DNA of 64,000 nucleotides from Spirochaetaceae bacterium bin103 (GCA_002238925.1 MPNH01000002.1:124001-188000), one strand, 5' to 3'. Counted from the stretch's first letter, positions 32,917 through 41,856 are shown. Notes: generated by a model from the sequence alone, not told the origin. A program made the numbers and translations.

Positions 32917-33825
32917 ATGCCCGCTACTATCGATGCCGTTATGGTGAAACTGGGCAGTGTGATCATGGGCAGCCGGGAAGGCGACGCCGCGGTCGGGACA
33001 ACGCACGGATCGAGCGTCTCCGACGTCTTCGCCCTGGCGCGGGAGCATCGCAAGCGAGGCTTGGCCGCCGCCTACTGCCCCACCGCGTCAATCGACGACC
33101 GCGACCGGCTGCGCGACATTCGCGACGCGTTCGCCGCCGCGGGCGTGGTGATCGCCGAGGTGGGCGGCTGGCGCAACATGCTGCATCCCGACCCCGCGGA
33201 AGGCAAGCGCGAGCGGCAGCGCATGGCCGACTACCTGGCGATCGCCGACGAGGTGGACGCCCGGTGTGCCATTACCTGCATCGGTTCACCCGGCGGCCCC
33301 GGCCAGGGTTCGCACGACGCCTTCAACTTCACGCCCGATGCGTTCGACGCCGCGGTCGAGAACGCGCGCTGGCTGATCGACACCGTAAAGCCCAAGCGCA
33401 CCCGCTTCGTGTACGAAATCTATCCGTTCAGCGTGGCCGACACCCCCGCCAACATCCGCCGCCTGCTCGACGCCGTCGACCGGCCCGAGTTCGCCGCCCA
33501 CATGGACTTGGTCAACCTGATCAACTGCCCGCGGCTCTACTACCGGAGCGGGGACGTGGCGCGGGAGGTGGTACGCCTGTTCGGCGACCGCATCGTGTCC
33601 GCCCACGCCAAGGATCTGAAGATGGCCGAGGACGTAAGCGTAATCATGCACGAGGTACGCCCCGGCTGCGGCAACATCGACTACGCCGCCTACCTGCGCG
33701 TCCTGCACGAGTTGCCGCACACCGTGCCGCTGATGCTCGAGCACCTGCACACCCAGGAGGAGTACGACCTCGGCGTCGACCACATCCGCGCGGTAGCCGC
33801 CGCCGAGCAGATTCCGCTCGCCTGA
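32917..33825 (+). CDS. Sugar phosphate isomerase/epimerase family protein (xylose isomerase-like TIM barrel)
   Basis: A 302-residue AP-endonuclease-2-type barrel. Metal ligands are suggested by RFVYEIYPFSVADTPANI (Glu), EFAAHMDLVNLINCPRLYY (Asp), RIVSAHAKDLKM (His and Lys/Asp) and VPLMLEHLHTQEEYDLGVDH (Glu). ATIDAVMVKLGSVIMGSREG is an unusual first strand. Members isomerise, epimerise or dehydrate sugars and inositols, and some cleave 3-keto-glycosides. It faces the ThuA-DUF1080 gene, 13 bases between stops. The context favours a step after oxidation by a nearby Gfo/Idh/MocA enzyme. Confidence 0.86.
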   Translation: MPATIDAVMVKLGSVIMGSREGDAAVGTTHGSSVSDVFALAREHRKRGLAAAYCPTASIDDRDRLRDIRDAFAAAGVVIAEVGGWRNMLHPDPAEGKRERQRMADYLAIADEVDARCAITCIGSPGGPGQGSHDAFNFTPDAFDAAVENARWLIDTVKPKRTRFVYEIYPFSVADTPANIRRLLDAVDRPEFAAHMDLVNLINCPRLYYRSGDVAREVVRLFGDRIVSAHAKDLKMAEDVSVIMHEVRPGCGNIDYAAYLRVLHELPHTVPLMLEHLHTQEEYDLGVDHIRAVAAAEQIPLA

Positions 33826-33838
33826 CCGGCTCGCCCGG

Positions 33839-35179
33839 CTACTCCGACACCCAGATGTTGGCGTAGCGCACCGGCGCGGCGTCGGCCTGCAGGCGCAACG
33901 GGCCGCGGCCCTGCCACTCCGCCGGCAATTCGGTGAAGCCGCGCACCGTGGGCTCGGACACCTCCACGTTGTGGTGGATGCGGGTGCCGTTGAGCCACAC
34001 CGAGATCTGTCCGCCCTCGCCCTGCGGCGTGTACTCCACCTCCAACTCCTGCCATACGCCCGGCTGCACCGCCACGTCGACATCGGGCGCCTTGAAGCCG
34101 TTCAGCGCTCCGCAGCGGTGCTCGGGCGACTCGGGCGCGGCGCCGCGGATCTCGATCTCGTAGCGCCCGGCAATGAACGCGCCGCCGGTGCCGGCCAGCT
34201 TGGCGGGCACCCAGTCGGGTTGCTCGGGGAGCTGAAAGTCGAGGTGCAGCCGGTGCGCGCCGAAGCGCGCCTCGCTGTAGATGTCGCCGTAGCCCGGCGC
34301 CGCGGTCAGCACGTTGCCGGCGGCCGGCCAGCGGCCGGCGCTGAACTTCTGCCCGCCGGCGGTACTCTCGGCGCGCCGGTCGAGGCGCATGCCCGGCGGT
34401 TGCGCGCCGGGATCCCAGTGCCGCCAGCCGGTCAGCGGGGCGCCGGTGAACAGCACCGTTGCGCTGTGCGGCGGGCGCCGCGGCGGCGGGGGCATTGCCG
34501 ACTCCACCGGCTGCTCGCCACCGTCGTCGCCGCCCTCGCCGAGGCACCAGGCAATGCCGTTCCGCAACAGCTGCGTGAATGCCGGCACTTCGAAGTGCTC
34601 GGCGCTCCCGAGCGAGGTAAAGAACACCCGCGAACCCGGCGTGTAGCGGTTGACCCACGCCACCGGTTCCGCCGGCAGTTCGCCGGTCTTGCCGAACATC
34701 AGCGGCGTGGCGGTATCGTTCAGCGGCACCGCGTTGTAGGTGCCGCCATAGCCCATCTCGGTGACGCGCGGCAGGTCGCGCACGATCGGGTGCGCGGCGG
34801 CGGCAGGATCCACCACCGCGAGCTGGCCCGCCTGGTTGGGGGCGTGGCTCATGTAGTGGCCGCCGAAGTAATCCGGGCACCAGCCGCTGGCGTTGCTGAA
34901 CGCGTGGCTCGTGGTGCGCAACCCGACCGCCGGGCGCCCGGAGGCAAACCAGTCGTGCAGCGTGTGCAGCTGTTCCGGGGTCGGCTCGCGGAACCGAACA
35001 CAGATCACCAGCAAGTCGGCATCGTCGAGGCCGGTCAGGTCGAGCGGGTCGGCCTCCACGCCAACGCTCAACACCGCCTCGCAGCCGAGTTCGCCGGCTA
35101 CCTGCTCCGCAAAGGGTGGGAGGGTACGCTCGGAGTGGTACTCGTCCTCCCCTACCAGAAAAAAGATCTTCCTGCTCAT
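33839..35179 (-). CDS. ThuA-like domain fused to DUF1080 (3-keto-disaccharide hydrolase-like)
   Basis: A 446-residue fusion. Residues 1 to about 215 are ThuA-like, a glutamine-amidotransferase-type fold: KIFFLVGEDEYHSERTLPPF, DADLLVICVRFREPTPEQL, then FFGGHYMSHAPN and GSRVFFTSLGSAEHFEVP, FTQLLRNGIAWCL. After a Pro-rich linker (PPPPRRPPH), residues 238-446 are a DUF1080 jelly roll: ATVLFTGAPLTGWRHWDPG, GDIYSEARFGAHRLHLDFQ, GRYEIEIRGA, GVWQELEVEYTPQGEGG and YANIWVSE at the end. ThuA acts on 3-keto-trehalose in rhizobia, and DUF1080 proteins hydrolyse 3-keto-disaccharides. There is no signal peptide. The start overlaps the stop of the upstream thioesterase gene as ATGA. Confidence 0.88.
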   Translation of the reverse strand: MSRKIFFLVGEDEYHSERTLPPFAEQVAGELGCEAVLSVGVEADPLDLTGLDDADLLVICVRFREPTPEQLHTLHDWFASGRPAVGLRTTSHAFSNASGWCPDYFGGHYMSHAPNQAGQLAVVDPAAAAHPIVRDLPRVTEMGYGGTYNAVPLNDTATPLMFGKTGELPAEPVAWVNRYTPGSRVFFTSLGSAEHFEVPAFTQLLRNGIAWCLGEGGDDGGEQPVESAMPPPPRRPPHSATVLFTGAPLTGWRHWDPGAQPPGMRLDRRAESTAGGQKFSAGRWPAAGNVLTAAPGYGDIYSEARFGAHRLHLDFQLPEQPDWVPAKLAGTGGAFIAGRYEIEIRGAAPESPEHRCGALNGFKAPDVDVAVQPGVWQELEVEYTPQGEGGQISVWLNGTRIHHNVEVSEPTVRGFTELPAEWQGRGPLRLQADAAPVRYANIWVSE

Positions 35180-35586
35180 GTGGTTTCGCTCGCTTGTTGC
35201 AGCGTGTCCGCGACCTCGGCGACCAATGCCGGCCGCCCGTTCCGCAAACTCGCCCCGTGGAATACTCCCGTAACTATACGCCTTCGCTCGGGAAGGAGAA
35301 AGATGGCCTGGTGAAACAGGAACCGGATGCGCCCCTTCGGTTCGACCCGCAGCGTTATCTCGAACCGGTCGCCGCTGCGCAGCGGGTAGTGATAGTCCAC
35401 CTCGGCGCGCACCAGCACGAGGTCGATGCCGCGGTTGTGCAGGCCAGCGAAATCAATGCCGAGCGAGCGCAGATACTCGTGCCGGGTATGCTCGCAATAC
35501 TGCTGGTAGACCGCGTTGTTAACGATTTGCTGCAGGTCGCACTCGTAGTCGCGCACCTTCATCTGCAGGCTGAAGGGGGCATCCAT
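35176..35586 (-). CDS. Acyl-CoA thioesterase (4HBT hot-dog family)
   Basis: A 136-residue hot-dog thioesterase. MKVRDYECDLQQIVNNAVYQ, QYCEHTRHEYLRSLG is the 4-hydroxybenzoyl-CoA thioesterase opening, in which Asp is normally in 'DxxxHvNn'. Here DLQQIVNN has Gln-Ile in place of the His step. VRAEVDYHYPLRSGDRFEIT follows, with the conserved basic/acidic pattern. It hydrolyses an acyl-CoA or acyl-carrier thioester in the cytoplasm. The start shares a base with the M20 gene stop (TGATG) and the end overlaps the ThuA-DUF1080 start, so three genes (M20, thioesterase, ThuA-DUF1080) form one tight operon. Confidence 0.88.
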   Translation of the reverse strand: MDAPFSLQMKVRDYECDLQQIVNNAVYQQYCEHTRHEYLRSLGIDFAGLHNRGIDLVLVRAEVDYHYPLRSGDRFEITLRVEPKGRIRFLFHQAIFLLPERRRIVTGVFHGASLRNGRPALVAEVADTLQQASETT

Positions 35587-36701
35587 CACCGGCAGCAGAT
35601 TTCGTCGATCATGCGCCCGTAAACGTCCACCGCACGGTGCAACTCGGGCAGCGGAATGTATTCGTTCTCGGTGTGTGCCTGGGCGATGTCGCCGGGGCCG
35701 AGCACCACCAGCTCGACATTGCCCATGAAGGCGAACGCATCGGTGCCGAATCCCACCGTTTCCGCCCGCTCGGCCCCCGTCGCCTGCCGAGCGGCCTCCA
35801 CCACTCGGCAGTCGGGCGGTACCCGGAACGCCTTGCCGGCGTGCCCCTCGCATTGCAGCCCGTGGCGACCGGCCTTCTCCTCGATGATCGCCATCAGGTC
35901 GTCGCTGCGATCGCCCGGCATGGGGCGGAAGCCGACCGTGCATACCGTCTTCGCCGCGGTCACATTGGGGCGGGTTGCGCCGTCGTCGATGGTGACGTTG
36001 AGGCAGTTGTGCGGCGGCGTGAACTCGTAATTCAGAAACGATTCGTCGTGCTGGATCTCCTTGGCCAGCAGGGCGATCTCGGCCAGGAACGGGGCCATCA
36101 GGAAGGTGGCATTGATCCCCTTGCCGGTGCTGCTGTGCGCCGCCCGTCCGTGGGCAGTGACGAAACAGAGCGAGCTCGCCTTGTGGGCGTACACGGGAAT
36201 CATCCTGGTCGGCTCGGTGATCACGCCAAACTCCGGGCCGCCCCGGTACAACCGGGAACGCGCGGCCACGTCCACGGCGCCACGCCCGCTCACCTCCTCG
36301 TCCGCGGTAACCACCACGTATACCGGACGAGCGAGCCGCTGCTCCGGCACCGCGGCCGCCGCGGCGATCGCCGCCGCCAGCGGCCCCTTCATGTCGCAGC
36401 TGCCAAGCCCGACCAGGCGGTCGCCGTCGACCCGCGGCGCCCACGGATTGCCCGCCCAACTGTCGCCCGGAACGGTGTCGCTGTGCGAGAACAGTCCGAA
36501 CCCGCCGGCGCCGGCACCGCGCCGCCCGACCAGGTTCACCTTCCGGACGCCGTCCGGATCGTCGTACTCCAGCCGCTCCATCTCGAAGCCGGCGCCCTCC
36601 AACACCTGCTGCAGCAGGTCGCTCACCGGAGCGTTGCTGTGCCGGCTCACGGAGTCGATCGCGACGAGCTGCCGTGTCAACTCTACGGCATCAATGTTCA
36701 T
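35586..36701 (-). CDS. M20 family metallopeptidase/deacylase (ArgE/DapE type)
   Basis: A 371-residue zinc-dependent amidohydrolase. The ligands are His73 and Asp75 (FSHSDTVPG), Asp103 (GSCDMKG, bridging), Glu135/Glu136 (TADEEVSG, where one is the general base), a later Glu in FGVITEPTRM and His in IAQAHTENEYIPL. The lid domain inserts at about residues 175-290. The sequence resembles acetylornithine deacetylase and succinyl-diaminopimelate desuccinylase, but the true acyl-amine substrate is not evident. The start MNIDAVELTRQLVAIDS is chosen over a longer frame that runs through the glycosylase-like gene. It heads the operon with the thioesterase and ThuA-DUF1080 genes. Confidence 0.9.
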   Translation of the reverse strand: MNIDAVELTRQLVAIDSVSRHSNAPVSDLLQQVLEGAGFEMERLEYDDPDGVRKVNLVGRRGAGAGGFGLFSHSDTVPGDSWAGNPWAPRVDGDRLVGLGSCDMKGPLAAAIAAAAAVPEQRLARPVYVVVTADEEVSGRGAVDVAARSRLYRGGPEFGVITEPTRMIPVYAHKASSLCFVTAHGRAAHSSTGKGINATFLMAPFLAEIALLAKEIQHDESFLNYEFTPPHNCLNVTIDDGATRPNVTAAKTVCTVGFRPMPGDRSDDLMAIIEEKAGRHGLQCEGHAGKAFRVPPDCRVVEAARQATGAERAETVGFGTDAFAFMGNVELVVLGPGDIAQAHTENEYIPLPELHRAVDVYGRMIDEICCR

Positions 36702-36760
36702 GCTGCCCAATGTGCGGGTACCGGCGCCCGTGCGGCAACGCTGCCGCGGCAGCGCGCGCG

Positions 36761-37219
36761 CTACCCGACGAACGGAGCGTACTTGCGCCGAACCTTGTCG
36801 GTGACCTCCCCGATGTCGTAGCCGGTGGCGTACAGCCAGTGCTTGGCACCCTGCTCCGACACGTAGGTGAACTCCTTGGCCAGCGCCCGGCTGGCGCCGC
36901 CGGGACCTTCCAGATCGTACAACTCGTTTACGTAAGCGGCGAACGAACCGCGGTCGGCGGCGATGGCGGCGATGGTACGTGCATTTCTCACTACTGCCGC
37001 CAGCTTGGCGCGGTACTTGATAACCCGGTCGTCGCCGGCGATGCGGTCCACGTCGTCGTCGCTGAAGGCCGCAACCGCATCCACGTCGAAGCCGGCGAAC
37101 ACCGCCCTGAAGCCGGGCCACTTGCCGTCTACTACCTGACGGTTGAGGCCGCCCATGAAGATGATGCGCGCCGCGGCTTCCAGATAGCCGGCGTCGGTGT
37201 CTGGTTTCGAGGGATGCAT
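36761..37219 (-). CDS. DNA-3-methyladenine glycosylase I-like protein
   Basis: A 152-residue helical protein. FMGGLNRQVVDGKWPGFRAV, FAGFDVDAVAAFSDDDVDRI and VIKYRAKLAAVVRNARTIAA follow the order of the Tag family (L..l.W..il.kr..fr.af..fd...va.....di..l..d..iirnr.Ki.a...NA). The Tag N-terminal zinc cysteine and histidine and the C-terminal His-Cys pair are not seen, so this is a short, divergent relative, and glycosylase activity is uncertain. GTG 37225 is an alternative start. It lies 59 bases upstream of the M20 gene on the same strand. A role in removing alkylated adenine is possible. Confidence 0.6.
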   Translation of the reverse strand: MHPSKPDTDAGYLEAAARIIFMGGLNRQVVDGKWPGFRAVFAGFDVDAVAAFSDDDVDRIAGDDRVIKYRAKLAAVVRNARTIAAIAADRGSFAAYVNELYDLEGPGGASRALAKEFTYVSEQGAKHWLYATGYDIGEVTDKVRRKYAPFVG

Positions 37220-37334
37220 GCACACCAGCTTACGCTATCGACTGCGTCCCGTCACTCCACGCCGGCGGCGCGGATGCGGCGCGGAGCGGCGCACAACGGC
37301 ACGCAGAGCGATCACGCAGCCGCAAGGATCGTCG

Positions 37335-40124
37335 TTACTCCGGGATCTCCGCCACGATGACGGGCCCGCGGCGGATGTGGTCGCCGAGGTACCGTCGATC
37401 CTGGGCGGACTGCAATCTCAGCAGCGATTGCGAAGTGCTCGGCAGCGAGTAGGACTCGGCCTTCGTCAAGTCCACGCGGTAGCCGAGATCCGCCATCGCG
37501 GCGATGGTCACCTTGCTGAGCGGCTGGCTCGTCCGCGAATCCAGGTAGATCGTGCCAATCATGAGTTCGTTGCCGAACACCGCCTCTCGCCAGTGCCCGT
37601 CCAGGCCTCCTGGGCCGTAGTCCGCCGTATTGTTTTCCACCGGCACCTTCCCGCCGCCGCTGTAGGAGGAGCCGCCAACCTCATCGAACGCGGTGCGCGA
37701 CGCCTGTCCGGCAAAATGAGTGTCCGGCAGCGTAGTGTCTCCGGGGTTGTTCTCAAGATGATCCAGGGCCGAATTCCTCAGCAGGTGGTGCCACTGGAGA
37801 GTCGTGCCATACCCCAGCACGTGCGCCATCTCGTGCACGGCCACGCGTAGTTGTCCCGCCGCTCCGAGTGTCGGCCAATCGTCGTTGTCAAAGGACGCGT
37901 CGCCGATCATCGGCAGGCCGCCGGGCCGCCACACGCAGGGACCCGCGACGGCCAGCGTCCCGAACAACCCGTCCATTCTCTGCAGTCTGATGTCGATGCG
38001 CAGATCGTCGACGGTGTCCCCGAACGCGGAAGGATCGCCATCCTCGCACTCCCAATCCGAGTCCAATACGATGCGCCGGCTCAGGTCGCCGGTGATGATG
38101 CTCTCCCAGACGTCGGCGGCAGCACGGAAGACGGCCTTCTGCGCAGCCGTCGTATCCGGGTTGAGATAGCGCAACTCGATGTCGAACGACATATCCGATT
38201 CATCCCGGTCGAGCAGCCACACGGCGAGTTCGTAGCGGGTCGCGGATGTGCCCGACACGCGGACGTAGACTTCGGCCGACGCATCTCCTCCGAGATCGAC
38301 GGACGCCGCGTCGAAACTGTCGTTATTCGTGGAGGTGTAGCCGCCGCCCTCGATGCGGACGACCGTACTCGCCGGATAGCCGGGATCGCCGACCCGCCCC
38401 TCGTCGGTGGCCGTAATCACGTCGAGGCTGGCCGTCACGGCGACCTTGAAGAAGTCGATATCGGCCGCGGTTTCGAGCCGGCCGGACGTGGGAGAGCCTT
38501 GCGTGATGGCGGTCGCGGTGGCGCGCGTGTTGCCGTGGTCGTCAGTGGGAGCGTCGTCGTCCACGATCAGGCCGGTCGCCGTGTCGTCTCCCAGGACGGC
38601 GTTGACGGGATCGAGCAACTGCACCGTGAAGGTCTCACCAGTGCCTTCATCCAGATCGTCCTGCAGGATCGGTACGACGATGCTCTGCCGCAGCGTCGCG
38701 CCGGCGCTGAAGACCAGTTCGCCCTCGGTCTTCGTGTAGTCCGATGCCGGGTGGGTTTGCGCGGTGCCGTCGTTGGTTTCGTAGAACACGGAGACCGCCT
38801 CGGCGCTCGGCCGGTTCAGCGTCACGGTGAACAGCATTACTCCGTCCCCCTCGTTGGCACGGCTGTCGGCCACGTCGAGACGGGGCAGACCACCGATGAT
38901 CGGCTGTCCTGAATCGTCGTTGTCGGTGATGGTGCCGGTCGCCTCGGCATCGCCGAGTGTCGCGTGCACCGGCGAATACAGCCTGACCGTGAATTCCTCG
39001 TCCTCCTCGTCGTCGCGGTCCTCGGAGATGGCAATCCGGACATCTTGTGCGAGCGGCCCGCCGGGCGTAAACAGTAACCGGCCGTCTTTCTCGGTGTAGT
39101 CCGAGCCGGCGGTCGCAGTCACGGCGCCGGTCCGGTAGAACACCGTCACCTGCCGCCCGCTCGCCGGCGTAAGCAATACCCGGAACGCCATGCTGCCGGC
39201 GTCCTCCGCCGCCTCACCGTCCGCGATCGTCAGCACCGGCAGATCGTCGTCGTCGGTGATGGTGCCGATGGCCGTCGCCCGCCCGAGCGACGCAGCGGAG
39301 GCCGGGCTTACCCCGGTCAAGTGCACCGCGAAGATCTCCTCGTCTTCGTCCAGCCGGTCCTGCAGGGTGGCGACCCGAATCGTCTGCCGCCGCGGCGAAC
39401 CGCTGCCGAACACCACCGTCCCATTGGTCTCGGCCGTGTAATCGGCACCGGCCGCCGCGGTTTCGTCCACTGTCTTCCAAGCAACCGTCATGCCGGACTG
39501 GGTTCCGGATACCGTCACCACGAAGGCTGCCGGCTCGCCTTCCCGCGCGGATGCAGGCGCCACCGACACGATCGGCGTGCCCGGCTCCGCGATGTTCACG
39601 GTAGCCGGAGTGGTATCCACCTCGACCGTTCCGGTGGCGGTGGACGCGCGCGTGAGCGCCAGCTCGATCGTTTCCAGAGGCTCCGGTTCGTTGTCGGACA
39701 GCGTCGTGATCGTGACCTTGGCCAGGGACACGCCGGCATCGATCGTGGTCGAACCGTCCGGTACGTGGTAGTCGGCCGCCGCACGCGCGGTCCCGGCGAC
39801 CACGTAGTCCACGACGATCGGATCCCTGCTCGACGCACCGGCGGCGGCCACGGTAAAGGTCGCCGGCTCACCCTCCAACACCGTGCGCGCATCGGCGGTC
39901 ACCGCCACCCGCGGCGGACCCCGTTCCGGCGTACTCGGAGGCGCCGGCGGATCCCCAGCGTCCGGCGCAAGATTGGGCCCGTCGGAAGTTTCCCGCTCAC
40001 CGCCGTGCGGCGCTGCCGCCGCGCTGCACCCGCCCACAGTTGCAAGCAGCAGCCCGCCAAGAGCGATGAGCAACAGCGCAATCAACGTCAAGCGACAGCT
40101 TCTTGCACGGGTGGCGGGGACCAT
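37335..40124 (-). CDS. Secreted lipoprotein with four Calx-beta domains and a leishmanolysin-like (M8) metalloprotease domain
   Basis: A 929-residue surface protein. A signal helix (LTLIALLLIALGGLLLATVG) ends in a lipobox VGGC with Cys33. A Pro/Gly-rich linker is followed by four Calx-beta domains (about 70-165, 180-285, 290-395, 405-515), each with the ADYT..(D/E)G.L.F..G....I.V.I..D...E..E.F.V.L pattern and ending in a 'TI.DDD' step. A pre-peptidase-like beta domain (about 530-640) follows. The C-terminal domain has His764-Glu-Met-Ala-His768 in VAVHEMAHVLGYGTTLQWHH, then Gly-Gly-Leu-Asp-Gly-His844-Trp with FGNELMIG and SKVTIAAMADLGYRVD. This matches the M8 layout, with the third zinc His far downstream. 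Calcium-stabilised stalks would present a protease to host or environmental proteins. Confidence 0.88.
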   Translation of the reverse strand: MVPATRARSCRLTLIALLLIALGGLLLATVGGCSAAAAPHGGERETSDGPNLAPDAGDPPAPPSTPERGPPRVAVTADARTVLEGEPATFTVAAAGASSRDPIVVDYVVAGTARAAADYHVPDGSTTIDAGVSLAKVTITTLSDNEPEPLETIELALTRASTATGTVEVDTTPATVNIAEPGTPIVSVAPASAREGEPAAFVVTVSGTQSGMTVAWKTVDETAAAGADYTAETNGTVVFGSGSPRRQTIRVATLQDRLDEDEEIFAVHLTGVSPASAASLGRATAIGTITDDDDLPVLTIADGEAAEDAGSMAFRVLLTPASGRQVTVFYRTGAVTATAGSDYTEKDGRLLFTPGGPLAQDVRIAISEDRDDEEDEEFTVRLYSPVHATLGDAEATGTITDNDDSGQPIIGGLPRLDVADSRANEGDGVMLFTVTLNRPSAEAVSVFYETNDGTAQTHPASDYTKTEGELVFSAGATLRQSIVVPILQDDLDEGTGETFTVQLLDPVNAVLGDDTATGLIVDDDAPTDDHGNTRATATAITQGSPTSGRLETAADIDFFKVAVTASLDVITATDEGRVGDPGYPASTVVRIEGGGYTSTNNDSFDAASVDLGGDASAEVYVRVSGTSATRYELAVWLLDRDESDMSFDIELRYLNPDTTAAQKAVFRAAADVWESIITGDLSRRIVLDSDWECEDGDPSAFGDTVDDLRIDIRLQRMDGLFGTLAVAGPCVWRPGGLPMIGDASFDNDDWPTLGAAGQLRVAVHEMAHVLGYGTTLQWHHLLRNSALDHLENNPGDTTLPDTHFAGQASRTAFDEVGGSSYSGGGKVPVENNTADYGPGGLDGHWREAVFGNELMIGTIYLDSRTSQPLSKVTIAAMADLGYRVDLTKAESYSLPSTSQSLLRLQSAQDRRYLGDHIRRGPVIVAEIPE

Positions 40125-40287
40125 CCGTTCATTTATAGCGCATCACGCTCGGTCAGTCCTCTTGTGGTGTCGACCACGTCGACCATCGCGCGGCCCTGGC
40201 GACCCCTGGCTGGCGGGCGGCGCACCCGATCGGTCGACTTCCGGAGCTTCCGGAGGACCCGGCGGTTCCTGAACGCCGGTTACCCGC

Positions 40288-40293
40288 TATACT
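40288..40293 (+). promoter_or_regulatory. Candidate -10 box for sulfatase gene
   Basis: TATACT lies 12 bases before the sulfatase ATG in the 181-base gap between divergent genes. The -35 region (GTTCCT at 17 bp) is poor. No ribosome site precedes the ATG, so the transcript may be nearly leaderless. Confidence 0.35.
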
Positions 40294-40305
40294 GGACCGG
40301 CACCG

Positions 40306-41856
40306 ATGGTAGAGAGCAGACCCAACATTGTGTTCGCGTTCGCAGACGACTGGGGGCGCTATGCGAGCGCCTACCGCCGCATCCAGGGGTCCGGCACCCC
40401 TAACGCGGTCATCGACACGCCCCACTTCGACCGGGTGGCGCGCGAGGGGGCGCTGTTCACCAATGCGTTCGTGCCGGCGCCTTCCTGCACGCCGTGCCGC
40501 AGCTCGATCCTCACCGGACGCTACTTCTGGCAGACCGGGCGCGGCGCGATCCTGCAGGGAGCGGAGTGGGACGAGACGATCCCCTCCTACCCGCTGGCGC
40601 TGGAGGAGTCCGGCTACCACATCGGCTACACCTACAAGGTGTGGTCGCCGGGCACGCCGCGCGATGCCCCGTACGGCGCCGACCGAACGCGCTACGCCCC
40701 CGCCGGCACCCGCTACGGCAGCTTTTCCTTCGTCGCCACCGAGCTGGCGCCGGAGCGCGGCGTGGAAGGCGCCAAGCAGGTGCTGTACGACGAGACGCGC
40801 GACAACTTCCAGGCGTTCCTGGACGCGCGCGAGCCGGGGCAGCCGTTCTGCTACTGGTGGGGGCCGACCAACACCCACCGCAAGTGGCAGCGCGGCTCCG
40901 GCAAGCAGCTCTGGGGCCTGGAGCCGGACCACCTGAAGGGCCGCCTGCCGGCGTTCCTGCCCGACGTGCACGACGTGCGCGAGGACGTGTGCGACTACCT
41001 CGGCGAGTGCCAGGCGGTCGACGCCGGCCTCGGCGTGCTGCTCGCCAGGCTGGAGGAGGTCGGCGAACTGGACAACACGCTGCTGGTAGTGAGCGGCGAC
41101 CACGGCATCCCCGGCTTCCCGCGCGGCAAGTGCAACCTGTACAACCTGGGCTGCGAGGTGGCGCTGGCGGCGCGCTGGCCGGGCCGCGTGCCGGCCGGGC
41201 GAACGGTGCACGACTTCGTCAACCTGATGGACTTGGCGCCGACCTTCCTGGAGGCGGCGGAGGTGGACCGGCTGCCCGGCATGGCGGGGCACAGCCTGCT
41301 GCCGGTGCTCGAGTCGCCCGCCTCCGGCCAAGTGGACGAGTCCCGCGACCACGTCGTGCTCGGCCGCGAACGCCACGTGGCGCGCGCGCGCGCCGGCAAC
41401 AAGCCCTACCCGCAGCGCGCCATCCGCACCGACCGTTACCTGTACATCCGCAACTTCACGCCGGACCGGTGGCCGATGGGCGACCCGCGCGGCCTGGACG
41501 ATCCCGCCACCGTGCCGCCCTCCTACGAGGAACTGTGCGAGAACACCTGGGTAGCCTACGCCGACATGGACGGCTCCCCATCGAAGGCGTGGATGGTGCA
41601 CCACCGCGCCGAACCCGAGGTACGCGCGCTATTCGAGATGGGCTTCGGCAAGTACCCGGCGGAGGAGCTGTACGACCTGGACCGCGACCCCCACTATCTG
41701 GACAACCTCGCCGGCGACCCGGCGTACGCGGAGGCTCGCGAGCACCTGTCTTCGCGGCTCATGGCGGTGCTGCGGGAGCAGCACGATCCCCGCGTTGCCG
41801 AACCGGACTGCCGCTTCGAGCGCTCCCCCTACACCGACCCCCACACCGGCTTCTGA
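40306..41856 (+). CDS. Sulfatase (alkaline phosphatase superfamily)
   Basis: A 516-residue type I sulfatase. ESRPNIVFAFADDWGRYAS has the paired Asp metal ligands. The formylglycine motif is CTPCR with Cys61 (SCTPCRSSILTGR), which a maturase must oxidise. VSGDHGIPGF gives the later Asp and His ligands. VHDFVNLMDLAPTFLEAAEV and the C-terminal EELYDLDRDPHYLDNLAGD are standard. There is no signal peptide, so it should act in the cytoplasm on imported sulfated sugars. It precedes a sugar importer operon on the same strand (122 bases). Its start shares a control region with the Calx-beta lipoprotein. The target (glucosamine N-sulfate or a hexose sulfate) is not determined. Confidence 0.92.
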   Translation: MVESRPNIVFAFADDWGRYASAYRRIQGSGTPNAVIDTPHFDRVAREGALFTNAFVPAPSCTPCRSSILTGRYFWQTGRGAILQGAEWDETIPSYPLALEESGYHIGYTYKVWSPGTPRDAPYGADRTRYAPAGTRYGSFSFVATELAPERGVEGAKQVLYDETRDNFQAFLDAREPGQPFCYWWGPTNTHRKWQRGSGKQLWGLEPDHLKGRLPAFLPDVHDVREDVCDYLGECQAVDAGLGVLLARLEEVGELDNTLLVVSGDHGIPGFPRGKCNLYNLGCEVALAARWPGRVPAGRTVHDFVNLMDLAPTFLEAAEVDRLPGMAGHSLLPVLESPASGQVDESRDHVVLGRERHVARARAGNKPYPQRAIRTDRYLYIRNFTPDRWPMGDPRGLDDPATVPPSYEELCENTWVAYADMDGSPSKAWMVHHRAEPEVRALFEMGFGKYPAEELYDLDRDPHYLDNLAGDPAYAEAREHLSSRLMAVLREQHDPRVAEPDCRFERSPYTDPHTGF

